Source of the DNA: Chromatiales bacterium
GTDB taxonomy: Bacteria; Pseudomonadota; Gammaproteobacteria; Chromatiales; Chromatiaceae
Direction: 5' to 3'
Assembly (NCBI GenBank): GCA_022360595.1
Contig: JAKSCN010000012.1
Span: 1 to 12,492, forward strand
Length of the DNA stretch: 12,492 bases
The notes below the pieces were generated by a model. It was not told the DNA's origin and ran no database searches. It saw only the letters and a list, made by a program, of their open reading frames with translations. The first letter of the stretch is position 1. Each line of letters starts with the position of its first letter. The position numbers and the translations under genes were made by a program. Shown here one piece after another: positions 1 to 6,942 of the stretch.

Positions 1-2108
1 TCAAGGAGAATCAGGCCGAAGCCGGTTATGAGGAGATTCACAAGGCGCTGCTGACGGGGTTATTGAGTAATATCGGTCTTAAGTCGGGTGGAAAAGAGCG
101 TGACTATCTGGGTGCGCGCAATAGTCGCTTTTTGATCTTTCCCGGTTCGGGGCTGTTCAAGAAGTCGCCTAAATGGGTAATGGCCGCAGAGTTGGTTGAG
201 ACGACTAAACTCTACGCCCGAACAGTGGGATTGGTCAGACCGGAGTGGATTGAATCGGTAGCGGGCCATCTGATCAAGCGCAGCTACGCTGAACCTCATT
301 GGCAGAAAGGGCGGGGACAAGTGGGAGCCTATGAGAAGGTCACTCTGTTTGGTCTCACCTTGATTCCCCGCCGGAAAGTTAATTACGGCCCGATCAATCC
401 GGAGGAGGCGCGAGAGATCTTTATCCGTTTTGCCCTGGTCGAGAGGGATTTCGAGACGCGCGCCCCGTTTTGGCGTCACAATCGTGAGCTGCTTGAGTAT
501 GTCGACAGTCTGGAGCAGAAGGCGCGGCGACGGGATCTGCTGGTCGATGAGCAGGTGATCTATGAGTATTACGACAAGCGTATTCCGGAAGGGATCTACA
601 GTACTCCCCAGTTTGAAAAGTGGCTGCGCAAAGCGACCAGTAAACAGTCCAAACTGCTGCATATGCGCTTGGAGGATCTGCTGCGCAAGGAGGAGAGTGG
701 TGTCTCGGTAGAGGCCTATCCGGATACTCTGAATGTCAATGGGATGGAGCTACCGCTGGTTTATCACTTTGAGCCGGGTGATAAGCATGATGGTGTAACC
801 TTGCAGGTGCCACGCACAGTGATTAATCAGATCCCTGAAGCGATGTGTGAATGGCTGGTGCCCGGGTTGTTGCGTGAGCGTGTGATTGCCCTGATTCGTA
901 GCCTGCCGAAAAATTTACGCCGCTCATTTGTGCCTGTTCCCGACTATGCCGATGCCTGTATTAAAGCGATGGTGCCGGGCGATAAACCACTCATTCAGGC
1001 GCTATCCGAACAGCTCAAAAAGATGACCGGCACCTATATTCCTGAAGATGCCTGGCAACTGGATGCGGTGCCTGAGTATCTACGCATGCGTTTTAATGTG
1101 CTGGGTGACAACGGCCGTTCAATTGCTCAGGGCAAAGAGCTGACTAGCTTGAAAAAACGTTACGGCAGTCAGGCGGAAGGGGCCAGTTATCACAGCTTAA
1201 GCAATACCGGTATTGAGCGGGAGGGGATCAAGTCCTGGGATTTTGATCAACTGCCGGAGTCGGTTGAGATCAAACGGGGTAGTATCAAACTGAAGGGTTT
1301 TCCTGCGTTGGTGGATGAGGGGGAGAGTGTTTCGATCCAGGTGCTCGACTCCCAAGAGAATGCCCTGCGCGAGAGCCATGAGGGGATTCGCCGCCTGCTG
1401 ATGCTCAGCCTTGCCAAGGACATGCGTTATTTGCGGCGTAATCTCAACCAGATAGAGAAGTTGCGTCTGCAGTACGCCAAAGCGCCGACCGCACCCGAGG
1501 GGATACAGCTAAAGGGGCGTCTGGATATAGAGTGGGAGCTGGTGATGCTGATTGTGGATCAGACATTTATATTGGATCAGCCGGTGATTACCACAAAGAG
1601 GCTGTTTGAGCAGCGTATCGAAGCGTGTAAAGGGCAGTTGATGACTCATGCCAATGAGACATCTACGCTGGTAGTGGAGATTCTGGAGAGCTATCAGGCG
1701 GTGCGTAAGAAGCTGAGTCAAGCGACCCAGATCAACTGGATGCACACGGTGGCTGATCTGAAAGAGCAGCTTGATCAGCTTGTCTATAAAGGTTTTTTAC
1801 AGCACACCCCATACCAGCATTTGAAACACTATCCGCGCTATCTGAAAGCCATGGCCAAGCGTATCGAGAAGCTGGCGCATGCCTTTCCCCGTGATAAGGA
1901 GCGCATGGGCGAGATGGCGGAACTCTATAAAAAATGGCAAGCGCGTGAAGAGAGTTACCGGAAAACGGGGAGAACCGATACACGGATTGAGGAGATTCGC
2001 TGGGCCTTGCAAGAGCTGCGTGTTTCGCTGTTTGCCCAAGAGCTGGGTACCGCCTATCCGGTTTCTGTGAAACGGTTGGAAAAGCGCTGGATGGAGCTTG
2101 GACTATAA
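1..2108 (+). CDS. hrpA: ATP-dependent RNA helicase HrpA, C-terminal part (5' end outside window)
   Basis: This is the C-terminal ~701 residues of HrpA, a DEAH-box RNA helicase of about 1,300 residues in E. coli. The frame is open from base 3 (KENQAEAGYEEIHKALL...), so the gene continues upstream. The TTG at 63 is an internal Leu codon, not a start. Recognisable stretches are the helicase-associated segment with ARNSRFLIFPGSGLFKK, then LVETTKLYARTVGLVRPEWIE and HLIKRSYAEPHW, which I recall as near-identical in enterobacterial HrpA. The long bacterial HrpA-specific C-terminal region (DUF3418 type) follows. The ATPase/helicase core motifs are not in the window. HrpA acts in the cytoplasm on mRNA and has been linked to fimbrial mRNA processing and to rescue of stalled or collided ribosomes (family knowledge). 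The reading frame is intact to the TAA at 2106-2108. A short inverted repeat follows the stop, and the ychJ-like gene starts 95 bases downstream. Confidence 0.95.
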   Translation, partial: KENQAEAGYEEIHKALLTGLLSNIGLKSGGKERDYLGARNSRFLIFPGSGLFKKSPKWVMAAELVETTKLYARTVGLVRPEWIESVAGHLIKRSYAEPHWQKGRGQVGAYEKVTLFGLTLIPRRKVNYGPINPEEAREIFIRFALVERDFETRAPFWRHNRELLEYVDSLEQKARRRDLLVDEQVIYEYYDKRIPEGIYSTPQFEKWLRKATSKQSKLLHMRLEDLLRKEESGVSVEAYPDTLNVNGMELPLVYHFEPGDKHDGVTLQVPRTVINQIPEAMCEWLVPGLLRERVIALIRSLPKNLRRSFVPVPDYADACIKAMVPGDKPLIQALSEQLKKMTGTYIPEDAWQLDAVPEYLRMRFNVLGDNGRSIAQGKELTSLKKRYGSQAEGASYHSLSNTGIEREGIKSWDFDQLPESVEIKRGSIKLKGFPALVDEGESVSIQVLDSQENALRESHEGIRRLLMLSLAKDMRYLRRNLNQIEKLRLQYAKAPTAPEGIQLKGRLDIEWELVMLIVDQTFILDQPVITTKRLFEQRIEACKGQLMTHANETSTLVVEILESYQAVRKKLSQATQINWMHTVADLKEQLDQLVYKGFLQHTPYQHLKHYPRYLKAMAKRIEKLAHAFPRDKERMGEMAELYKKWQAREESYRKTGRTDTRIEEIRWALQELRVSLFAQELGTAYPVSVKRLEKRWMELGL

Positions 2109-2112
2109 GGGG

Positions 2113-2129
2113 TTTTCAGGCGCTGAAAA
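2113..2129. repeat. Short inverted repeat after hrpA stop
   Basis: TTTTCAG at 2113-2119 and CTGAAAA at 2123-2129 are perfect inverted arms around a GCG spacer, beginning 4 bases after the hrpA stop codon. Neither side has a U-run, so it is not a convincing intrinsic terminator. It could be a weak 3'-end hairpin or a protein-binding palindrome. Confidence 0.35.
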
Positions 2130-2203
2130 TAGCCAAAATAGAGGGAAAATGGTAAGGTTCCTCGGTTTTTTAGAGGCCCTACGTTGGAAAGAGGTATAGC
2201 TTG

Positions 2204-2695
2204 ATGTCGTCTTTGTGTCCTTGTGGTTCTGAGCGTGAATTTGAACTCTGCTGTGCACCGGTTTTGGCGGGTACACAGGCGGTGGCAACCGCTGAGCAGT
2301 TGATGCGGGCGCGCTACAGTGCCTTTGTCAAAGAGGAGATCGATTTTCTAACCACCAGCCTGCATCCCGAGCATCGCCACGATCACGATGCCAACGCCAC
2401 GCGTCGCTGGGCCGCCAACTCTGATTGGCAGGGACTGGAGATTGTCGCGACTGAAGCGGGGCAAGAGGATGACGAACAGGGTGTAGTCGAGTTTATTGCG
2501 ACTTTCAAAGAGAAAGGGATGGTGCGCAAACACCACGAGCGTAGCCAATTTAAAAAGCAGGATGGTGTTTGGTATTTCGTGGATGGCGAAGTGGTACCGG
2601 CAGCAACACAGGTGCATAACACTCCAAAAGTGGGGCGCAACGACCCGTGTCCATGTGGAAGTGGCAAGAAATATAAGAAGTGTTGTGGACGTTAA
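2204..2695 (+). CDS. ychJ: YchJ-family protein with two SEC-C zinc-binding motifs
   Basis: A 163-residue cytoplasmic protein of the YchJ (UPF0225) family; E. coli YchJ is about 152 residues. It has a SEC-C motif at each end. The N-terminal one is CPCGSEREFELCC (Cys5, Cys7, Cys16, Cys17). The C-terminal one is GRNDPCPCGSGKKYKKCCGR (Cys149, Cys151, Cys160, Cys161), the same zinc-binding tail found at the end of SecA. Between them is the NTF2-like/cystatin-like YchJ core with LMRARYSAF and a W..LEIV stretch, as in the E. coli protein. The biochemical role of YchJ is not established; zinc binding is expected from the motif. I chose ATG 2204 over the preceding in-frame TTG 2201 because AGAGG at 2190-2194 lies 9 bases before the ATG. 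The gene is flanked by hrpA (95-base gap) and the transglycosylase gene (113-base gap), so co-transcription is possible but not shown. Confidence 0.9.
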   Translation: MSSLCPCGSEREFELCCAPVLAGTQAVATAEQLMRARYSAFVKEEIDFLTTSLHPEHRHDHDANATRRWAANSDWQGLEIVATEAGQEDDEQGVVEFIATFKEKGMVRKHHERSQFKKQDGVWYFVDGEVVPAATQVHNTPKVGRNDPCPCGSGKKYKKCCGR

Positions 2696-2808
2696 TGGGG
2701 GCTGGTTCACCCTTTTGGTCTAAAATTGAAGACAGTTTTGTCGATAAATTACTCAAGAATAGTGAAATAAAATAACCTGAAGGTCGTGTAAGTAATTCAT
2801 TTATAAAG

Positions 2809-3432
2809 ATGTTTCCGCAAAGACAATCACTACTTTTGAAAATTGTTTTGCTGGCTGTTCTGCTGGGTGGCCAGAGCGCTTATGCGGCAATTTACAAGTA
2901 TGAGGATCGCCAGGGTAATCTCTACTTCACCGATCGTCCGATGAAGGGCAAAGGCTATCGGTTACTGTGGCGCTCCGGGCCGGACCGCAAGTCGACAGGC
3001 AGATCGCGGGTCAACACCGCAGCCTTTGAGAAGAACCGGAAGAAATATACACCGCTGATTGAGCAGATTGCACGTGAGTCGCATCTTCACCCCGCGTTGC
3101 TGCATGCGGTGGTGCGTGCTGAATCCTCCTACGATCCGAACGCGCTCTCCAAGAAGGGGGCAATGGGGTTGATGCAGTTGATGCCTGCCACCGCCAAGCG
3201 CTTCGGTGTATCGGATACCTGGAATCCAAAGCAGAATCTCAGTGGTGGCGCACGTTATCTGAAAGTACTGTTAGAGCTATTTGATAACGATCTGGAGTTG
3301 GCGGTGGCCGCCTACAACGCAGGTGAGAATGCTGTTATCAAGTATGGCTATAAAATTCCACCCTATCCGGAGACCCAGCAGTACGTGGTGAAGGTGCTTG
3401 GCTGGTATGAGGAGTACACCAGCAACTCCTAG
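2809..3432 (+). CDS. Secreted lytic transglycosylase with N-terminal DUF4124 domain
   Basis: A 207-residue exported murein hydrolase. Residues 1-26 form a signal peptide (MFPQRQSLLLKIVLLAVLL, cleavage expected after AYA26). Residues 27-45 match the DUF4124 module that often follows signal peptides in proteobacteria (IYKYEDRQGNLYFTDRP). The C-terminal SLT domain (about 80-200) has all family-1 transglycosylase signatures: catalytic Glu105 in AVVRAESSYDP, GAMGLMQLMP (117-126) and AVAAYNAGENAV (165-176). It would cleave the MurNAc-GlcNAc bond of peptidoglycan in the periplasm, forming 1,6-anhydro-MurNAc (family knowledge). Size and layout resemble small stand-alone SLT proteins rather than Slt70 or MltC-F, and I cannot assign a specific mlt name. 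No strong ribosome-binding site precedes ATG 2809; AAGG lies about 25 bases upstream. The stop codon TAG lies inside a short transposon-end-like motif, and the gene converges with the PilZ gene 12 bases away. Confidence 0.92.
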   Translation: MFPQRQSLLLKIVLLAVLLGGQSAYAAIYKYEDRQGNLYFTDRPMKGKGYRLLWRSGPDRKSTGRSRVNTAAFEKNRKKYTPLIEQIARESHLHPALLHAVVRAESSYDPNALSKKGAMGLMQLMPATAKRFGVSDTWNPKQNLSGGARYLKVLLELFDNDLELAVAAYNAGENAVIKYGYKIPPYPETQQYVVKVLGWYEEYTSNS

Positions 3433-3440
3433 GGCCTGTT
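3430..3440 (+). repeat. TAGGGCCTGTT motif (transposon-end-like), copy 1
   Basis: The 11-mer TAGGGCCTGTT occurs here and again, identically, at 6903-6913. Related forms flank the element at 6332-6503. After the 11-mer the sequence GATACTAA matches the AACACTAA at 6343-6350 with two differences. The motif supplies the stop codon of the transglycosylase gene. It is probably a solo end or relic of an IS/MITE family. Confidence 0.35.
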
Positions 3441-3444
3441 GATA

Positions 3445-3780
3445 CTAACTAGCCCACTTGTCGGTGAGGTTTTTAATCGCCTCGATATTCTCATTCGATA
3501 TGTCAAAGATCTGGAAGCCGTACCAGTAACTGGTTTGGGGCGCCAGCTCTTGTTCCCACAGAGATTCAGCCCCCAGCTCTATTGGCGGAATATCGCTATC
3601 CGCAAACAGTAGCTGTAGCTGAAACAGTTTTTTCAGGGGCAACTGTTGATGGGAGCGCAGCATAAATCCAGATTCAGATATGTTGACCAACTGACCGATC
3701 GAACTCTCAAGAGCCAAGTCGATTACGTTGATCCGGCTATTTACGCTGATACGGGCGGATTTTCTTTTTTCAGTAGTCAT
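3445..3780 (-). CDS. PilZ domain protein
   Basis: A 111-residue single-domain PilZ protein, the usual size for stand-alone PilZ adaptors. The N-terminus carries the RxxxR motif (Arg6 to Arg10, RKSAR) and the second signature N33-I-S35-E-S-G38 ([D/N]xSxxG), the two elements that clamp cyclic-di-GMP in this fold. The remainder is a beta-barrel-like pattern (LFQLQLLF, PIELGAESLWE, YWYGFQIFDI) with a C-terminal helix. Cyclic-di-GMP binding is therefore likely; the partner and output are unknown. ATG 3780 is preceded by AAAGG with a 6-base spacer. That Shine-Dalgarno overlaps the stop codon of the DUF1631 gene, 10 bases upstream, so the two are almost certainly one transcript with coupled translation. 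No signal peptide or membrane segment is seen, so it should act in the cytoplasm. Confidence 0.9.
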   Translation of the reverse strand: MTTEKRKSARISVNSRINVIDLALESSIGQLVNISESGFMLRSHQQLPLKKLFQLQLLFADSDIPPIELGAESLWEQELAPQTSYWYGFQIFDISNENIEAIKNLTDKWAS

Positions 3781-3790
3781 CTATAGCCTT

Positions 3791-6190
3791 TCATTTCAGC
3801 ACTGCTGGCTGCTCCATACCGAATGTTTTGAGTAACATCGTTTTGATGGTGTTGAGGGTGGCGTCGACAAAAGGTTTATTGGACTTGGTGACCACGCGTG
3901 CTGTGCGGTTACTGATCTGGCGCACCAGGTCATCGGTTGAGATAACGAAAGCCTGGATGCCAGAGCGATCGACAAACATATATTTCTTGGTTACGGGGCT
4001 GAACCAGGAGAGTTTCAGTTCGCGTTTTGCCTGACTGTCGTCCAAAAGTTCAAACCATGTGCCAAATTCGATATTGGCCAAAATATCAGCAATCTTACGC
4101 TCTTTGGCATTGAGGGGAGTGCGCTTCTGTTCCGCCTCCTTGGGTGGGCCGAAACGTGAGGTAACGTTCTCTTTGTTGGACTCAATTTTGATTTTGCTCG
4201 CAGGAATGCCCCGGGCAAAAGAGTCGAGAAGCTGAAATAGCGCTTGGCTGTCCGGTTGGTGGTAATCACCGAGAGAGGCCAGCCCATTTTCAATCACCTC
4301 TTTCAAATTGCTAACGGTCTGTTTGAAGATAGTTTGATCACCGGCCTGATTTTTAGCATCGCAGACCCAGGTAATGGTGTCGATAACGGTTACTACATCT
4401 CGCCACTCTTCGGTCTTTTCGATGTTCGGATTGCGCAACATCATCAGGATCATCTTATCCAGCCATGCCGCATTCAAAAAACGGGTGACGATGGGATGTA
4501 TGGTGTGGCCACCAAGCTTGCCATCGATCAGCCGGTGGGCGCGTGAGCGGGCGCTCTCCAGGCGCTCGCGGCCCTTTGCCGCCTCTCTGGCGCGCTCTTC
4601 GACAATCTGTGCTTTCTGATTCAGCTCTTCAATCTGGTGGGAGAGTTTCTCTTGCACCTTGTCGATAACGGCCAGATCATCGTTAAAGGTGTTGAGTATC
4701 TCGTTGACGATCTCTTTCATGGGGTAGTAGAGACCGCTGTGCAGGTTCTGTTCGTCAACCCACTGCTTGCCGGCGTCGACAACCTGATTCAGGAGCTGAC
4801 GAGCGGTGTGCTCGGCGTCCACCAAAAATGATTGATCAATAATGGCGATTTTCAAATAGGGAGTGTGCAGATGACTGATCAGCGCCTTGACGATATTGGG
4901 TAGCTCCTCATCGTTCAGGACGTGCTCGAACAGCATCCCCACCAGTTCGATGGTATCCAAATCGGCGGTGGGGATGGTGTTTTTATCGACGCTGTTATAG
5001 AGCTTGTCGCGCTCAGTGACCAGCGTTGCCCGTATCTCCTGGAGGAGACCGTGATCGATCTCGATATTATCCGGTTCAACTTCAGTGTCTTCGAAGCCCG
5101 GTATGTAGGCTGTGCCGCTGGGTGGTTGAATCGTGTGCAGGCTGGCCACCAGTTCTGGTCTTTCGGTCATCACAACACCCTTAATCGAAGGATTGATCTC
5201 CGGGTGGTTGCGGAACGAGGGGTCTGCACGGCGTCGGTCCGCCATAATGGATCGAATTGATTGAAAAATCTCTTCACCGATGGCGATGTTGGCGGCGCGC
5301 TCAGTGCTGATTTCGCCTTTTTGCTGGGATGACAGGTCATAGTTGGCTGCTGTTGGGGAAAATGCACTGGGTTGTTGCGTCTGAGGTGCAGGTGTCTTTG
5401 CTGCGTCGGATGGCGGTGGCGTGGGTTGTGTTTCCCGGTTGCCGTCATTCGGTAATGGAACGCTCTGAACCAGATCAGCTTCTGAGCTGTGATAGGTATT
5501 AGGTTTGTTGATAGTCAGTTTGAGATTGGGAAAGATACCTGCCTCAATCAATTTCGCGTTGTAGCTTTCATACAGGTCCCCCGACTGCTGCATGACGTAC
5601 TTATCAAACAGGGCGTAGATTATCAGCAGTACGGTCAAATCAAACTCAAACCGCCTGGCGGCTACCTCAAAGGCGTACATGGTGTGGGCCGGACCACCTG
5701 GGATCTCCTCCATGGAGAGTTCTACGCCCCCCTGGATCAGGCCCATACGCTTGCTCAGGCCGTAGAGTTCTTGATACCAGTGATTTTCGGTCTTGGAGAC
5801 AATCCGCTCTGAGGCGATGTGCTCTTCCAGCTCTTGATTGTCAACAATGGAGAGCTCTCCTTCCTGATTTACATTGACTGACTTTCCGGCAGAGGGGATG
5901 GTGTTGCCTTTGGAGAACACCTCAAAACCGATGCCGATCTCTTCCCGAAAGGTGTACTCCACCTCGTCCCGCAATTTCTTTATCTGGTTGATCGCGTCGT
6001 AGAACAGGCGCTGTTTATCGTTGGTTTCTGCTTTATCGGAAAAATCGAGAAGCGTGGGCGTCGCCTGCTCAAACATCTCTTCGAGCTGGGTGGTCAGTAG
6101 TACCACTAAGAGGTCCTTGCACTCACTGACCAAAGATTTGTATCTGGTCAGATTGTGTTGAGTGTCCAGTTTAGCCCCCGGCTTGTCCAT
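3791..6190 (-). CDS. DUF1631 family protein of unknown function
   Basis: A 799-residue cytoplasmic protein. I recognise DUF1631 from the N-terminal AFEVAARRFEFDLTVLLIIYALFDKYVM block (about 173-200) followed by LYESYNAKLIEAGIFPNLKL (206-225), and from the C-terminal GTWFELL...LKLSWFSPVTKKYMFVDRSG block (about 710-744). Residues about 230-295 are a Pro/Gln/Ser-rich linker. A charged helical, probably coiled-coil, stretch lies near 500-555 (EKLSHQIEELNQKAQ, EERAREAAKGRERLESARSRA). The C-terminal ~90 residues read as a small beta barrel and could be PilZ-like, but this is inference. There is no signal peptide or transmembrane segment. The start at 6190 is supported by GAAGGA 7 bases upstream. 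It is the first gene of a two-gene unit with the PilZ gene; the promoter should lie in 6191-6360. The molecular function of DUF1631 is not known to me. Confidence 0.87.
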   Translation of the reverse strand: MDKPGAKLDTQHNLTRYKSLVSECKDLLVVLLTTQLEEMFEQATPTLLDFSDKAETNDKQRLFYDAINQIKKLRDEVEYTFREEIGIGFEVFSKGNTIPSAGKSVNVNQEGELSIVDNQELEEHIASERIVSKTENHWYQELYGLSKRMGLIQGGVELSMEEIPGGPAHTMYAFEVAARRFEFDLTVLLIIYALFDKYVMQQSGDLYESYNAKLIEAGIFPNLKLTINKPNTYHSSEADLVQSVPLPNDGNRETQPTPPPSDAAKTPAPQTQQPSAFSPTAANYDLSSQQKGEISTERAANIAIGEEIFQSIRSIMADRRRADPSFRNHPEINPSIKGVVMTERPELVASLHTIQPPSGTAYIPGFEDTEVEPDNIEIDHGLLQEIRATLVTERDKLYNSVDKNTIPTADLDTIELVGMLFEHVLNDEELPNIVKALISHLHTPYLKIAIIDQSFLVDAEHTARQLLNQVVDAGKQWVDEQNLHSGLYYPMKEIVNEILNTFNDDLAVIDKVQEKLSHQIEELNQKAQIVEERAREAAKGRERLESARSRAHRLIDGKLGGHTIHPIVTRFLNAAWLDKMILMMLRNPNIEKTEEWRDVVTVIDTITWVCDAKNQAGDQTIFKQTVSNLKEVIENGLASLGDYHQPDSQALFQLLDSFARGIPASKIKIESNKENVTSRFGPPKEAEQKRTPLNAKERKIADILANIEFGTWFELLDDSQAKRELKLSWFSPVTKKYMFVDRSGIQAFVISTDDLVRQISNRTARVVTKSNKPFVDATLNTIKTMLLKTFGMEQPAVLK

Positions 6191-6331
6191 TTTAAGATCC
6201 TTCAGTGAATCTGAAATTGTTGTTTGTCTATCGGCTCGTACAGCCTATATGTTTAGCTTAAGCCCCTAGATTTTTTGATGTTTTTCTGATGATCTCCCTA
6301 CCCACATAGTAATTTGTGTTTCCCATATATA

Positions 6332-6503
6332 CTAGGGTGTTAACACTAATTTGATCATCATCGGCAATGGCCTTGGTCTTGCCGGTGGAGTCTAATAAAG
6401 CGCCACTCAACGTTGCTGGTCGCTTAGTTTGGAGCAACTAACTACGCTGCTCGTGCTTTGATTGGTGCTTTTTCAAGCTCAACGTATCATTAACAGACCC
6501 TAG
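6332..6503. mobile_element. Possible MITE or IS relic with short inverted ends
   Basis: The left end reads TAGGGTGTTAACACTAA (from 6333). The right end, read on the minus strand from 6502, is TAGGGTCTGTTAATGATAC. The GGGT(CT)GTTAA ends therefore face each other across about 166 bp (6335-6500), with a TA dinucleotide on each side (6333-6334 and 6501-6502). TA duplications and GGG...TGTT ends occur in some IS5-family groups (established in general, not verified here). The interior contains several small inverted pairs (GTTGCT/AGCAAC, GAGCA/TGCTC) but no transposase frame. The same end motif appears alone at 3430 and 6903. Beyond about 11 bases the two ends diverge, so this is a weak, probably decayed element. 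Confidence 0.35.
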
Positions 6504-6610
6504 GGTGAATGATAAAGGCTAATAAGGTTTATGTCGGTAAAAAACTGTGAAGATTGTTAATTAGTTTATTTTTTAGTATAGATCAAAAATATCAATATTC
6601 ATTGGATGTG

Positions 6611-6634
6611 CCAGGAGATGTCGGCATCTCCTGG
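6611..6634 (-). terminator. Perfect 10-bp hairpin downstream of the small ORF
   Basis: CCAGGAGATG (6611-6620) and CATCTCCTGG (6625-6634) are perfect inverted arms with a 4-base TCGG loop. On the minus strand the hairpin begins 11 bases after the stop codon of the 72-residue protein gene, where a transcript terminator or 3'-protecting stem would sit. There is no immediate U-tract on either side (CACATCCAATG follows on the minus strand), so it may terminate poorly or act as an mRNA-stabilising stem. Confidence 0.45.
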
Positions 6635-6645
6635 ACAATGTGGGG

Positions 6646-6864
6646 TTAGTCATCACCGACAATGGGTGCTTCGCGGGTGGTGGTCAGCAGGCGTTCGGCT
6701 TCATTCTGATTTTGAGCAAAAATCAGTTTAATCGCTGTCTTGTCATCAGGGGATTGATTGGCTCGCAGCTCACGTGCCTGATCTCTGGCTTGACGATAAT
6801 TGCTATTTTGATCCAGGTAGGTGAGCTGCTTGTTGTCGTCAATCTGGTAGATAAAGTAGGGCAT
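6646..6864 (-). CDS. Small conserved-looking protein of unknown function (72 aa)
   Basis: The predicted protein begins MPYFIYQIDDNKQLTYLDQNS and ends TTTREAPIVGDD. It has a short beta-like N-terminus, a highly charged central helix rich in Arg, Gln, Asp and Glu (YRQARDQARELRANQ), an aliphatic strand IKLIFAQN and a C-terminal helix NEAERLLTT. There is no signal peptide, transmembrane segment or cysteine, so it should be cytoplasmic. Proteins opening MPYF(I/V)Y are, as I recall, common hypotheticals in gammaproteobacteria; no function is known to me. I chose ATG 6864 because GGAG lies 5 bases before it. The in-frame GTG at 6879 sits upstream of that Shine-Dalgarno and is unlikely. The gene lies 78 bases after the RND pump stop, on the same strand. 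The gap contains a solo TAGGGCCTGTT motif, so co-transcription with the pump is uncertain. A strong hairpin follows. Confidence 0.75.
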   Translation of the reverse strand: MPYFIYQIDDNKQLTYLDQNSNYRQARDQARELRANQSPDDKTAIKLIFAQNQNEAERLLTTTREAPIVGDD

Positions 6865-6902
6865 AGTTACTCCACTCACTGGGTCGGTTTATAGGTATAT
6901 AT

Positions 6903-6913
6903 TAGGGCCTGTT
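6903..6913 (+). repeat. TAGGGCCTGTT motif (transposon-end-like), copy 2
   Basis: Identical to the 11-mer at 3430-3440, with CTAA again following four bases later. It lies in the 78-base gap between the RND pump stop and the small downstream ORF. Adjacent at 6925-6938 is a short hairpin, GGGAT-TAAT-ATCCC, which is too weak to call a terminator with confidence. Confidence 0.35.
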
Positions 6914-6942
6914 AGCTCTAAATTGGGATTAATATCCCGATA

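Larger units (their letters stand above)
6191..6645. other. AT-rich intergenic region (455 bp)
   Basis: This is the gap between the start of the DUF1631 gene and the end of the 72-residue ORF, both on the minus strand. It must contain the promoter of the DUF1631-PilZ unit. A TATATA hexamer (minus strand, about 6325-6330) is a possible -10, but I find no good -35 partner. It also holds a MITE-like stretch (6332-6503), a very AT-rich segment (about 6540-6600) and a perfect hairpin (6611-6634). No convincing gene was found. A 59-codon open frame on the minus strand (6258-6437, TTG start) has no ribosome-binding site. Confidence 0.6.

Noticed and set aside
60..662. 200-codon open frame on the minus strand inside hrpA
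   Set aside because: The plus-strand frame encodes recognisable HrpA sequence throughout; the reverse frame is its shadow.
2201..2203. TTG as the start of the YchJ gene
   Set aside because: ATG at 2204 follows immediately, matches the family N-terminus M-S-x-L-C-P-C-G and has an acceptable ribosome-binding-site spacing.
2696..2720. Possible terminator after the YchJ gene (GGG...CCC followed by TTTT)
   Set aside because: The stem is only three base pairs with a long loop, so it is not supportable.
2726..2754. TTGAAG with 17-base spacer as promoter for the transglycosylase gene
   Set aside because: The hexamer at the -10 position (TTACTC) fits the consensus poorly.
6325..6330. TATATA as -10 of the DUF1631-PilZ promoter (minus strand)
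   Set aside because: No reasonable -35 hexamer is found 16-18 bases away, so I did not list it as a promoter.
6258..6437. 59-codon minus-strand open frame (TTG start, ends GREIIRKTSKNLGA) upstream of the DUF1631 gene
   Set aside because: It has no Shine-Dalgarno, a TTG start right after an in-frame stop, and it runs through the MITE-like left end. An open frame of this length is not rare by chance.
6332..6503. Integron attC site
   Set aside because: The ends contain GTTAA/TTAAC, but the R-box core patterns and the paired L-boxes of an attC are absent, and no cassette array is present.
6925..6938. GGGAT-TAAT-ATCCC hairpin as terminator of the pump gene
   Set aside because: A 5-bp stem with no U-tract is too weak to call; it is mentioned only beside the nearby repeat.
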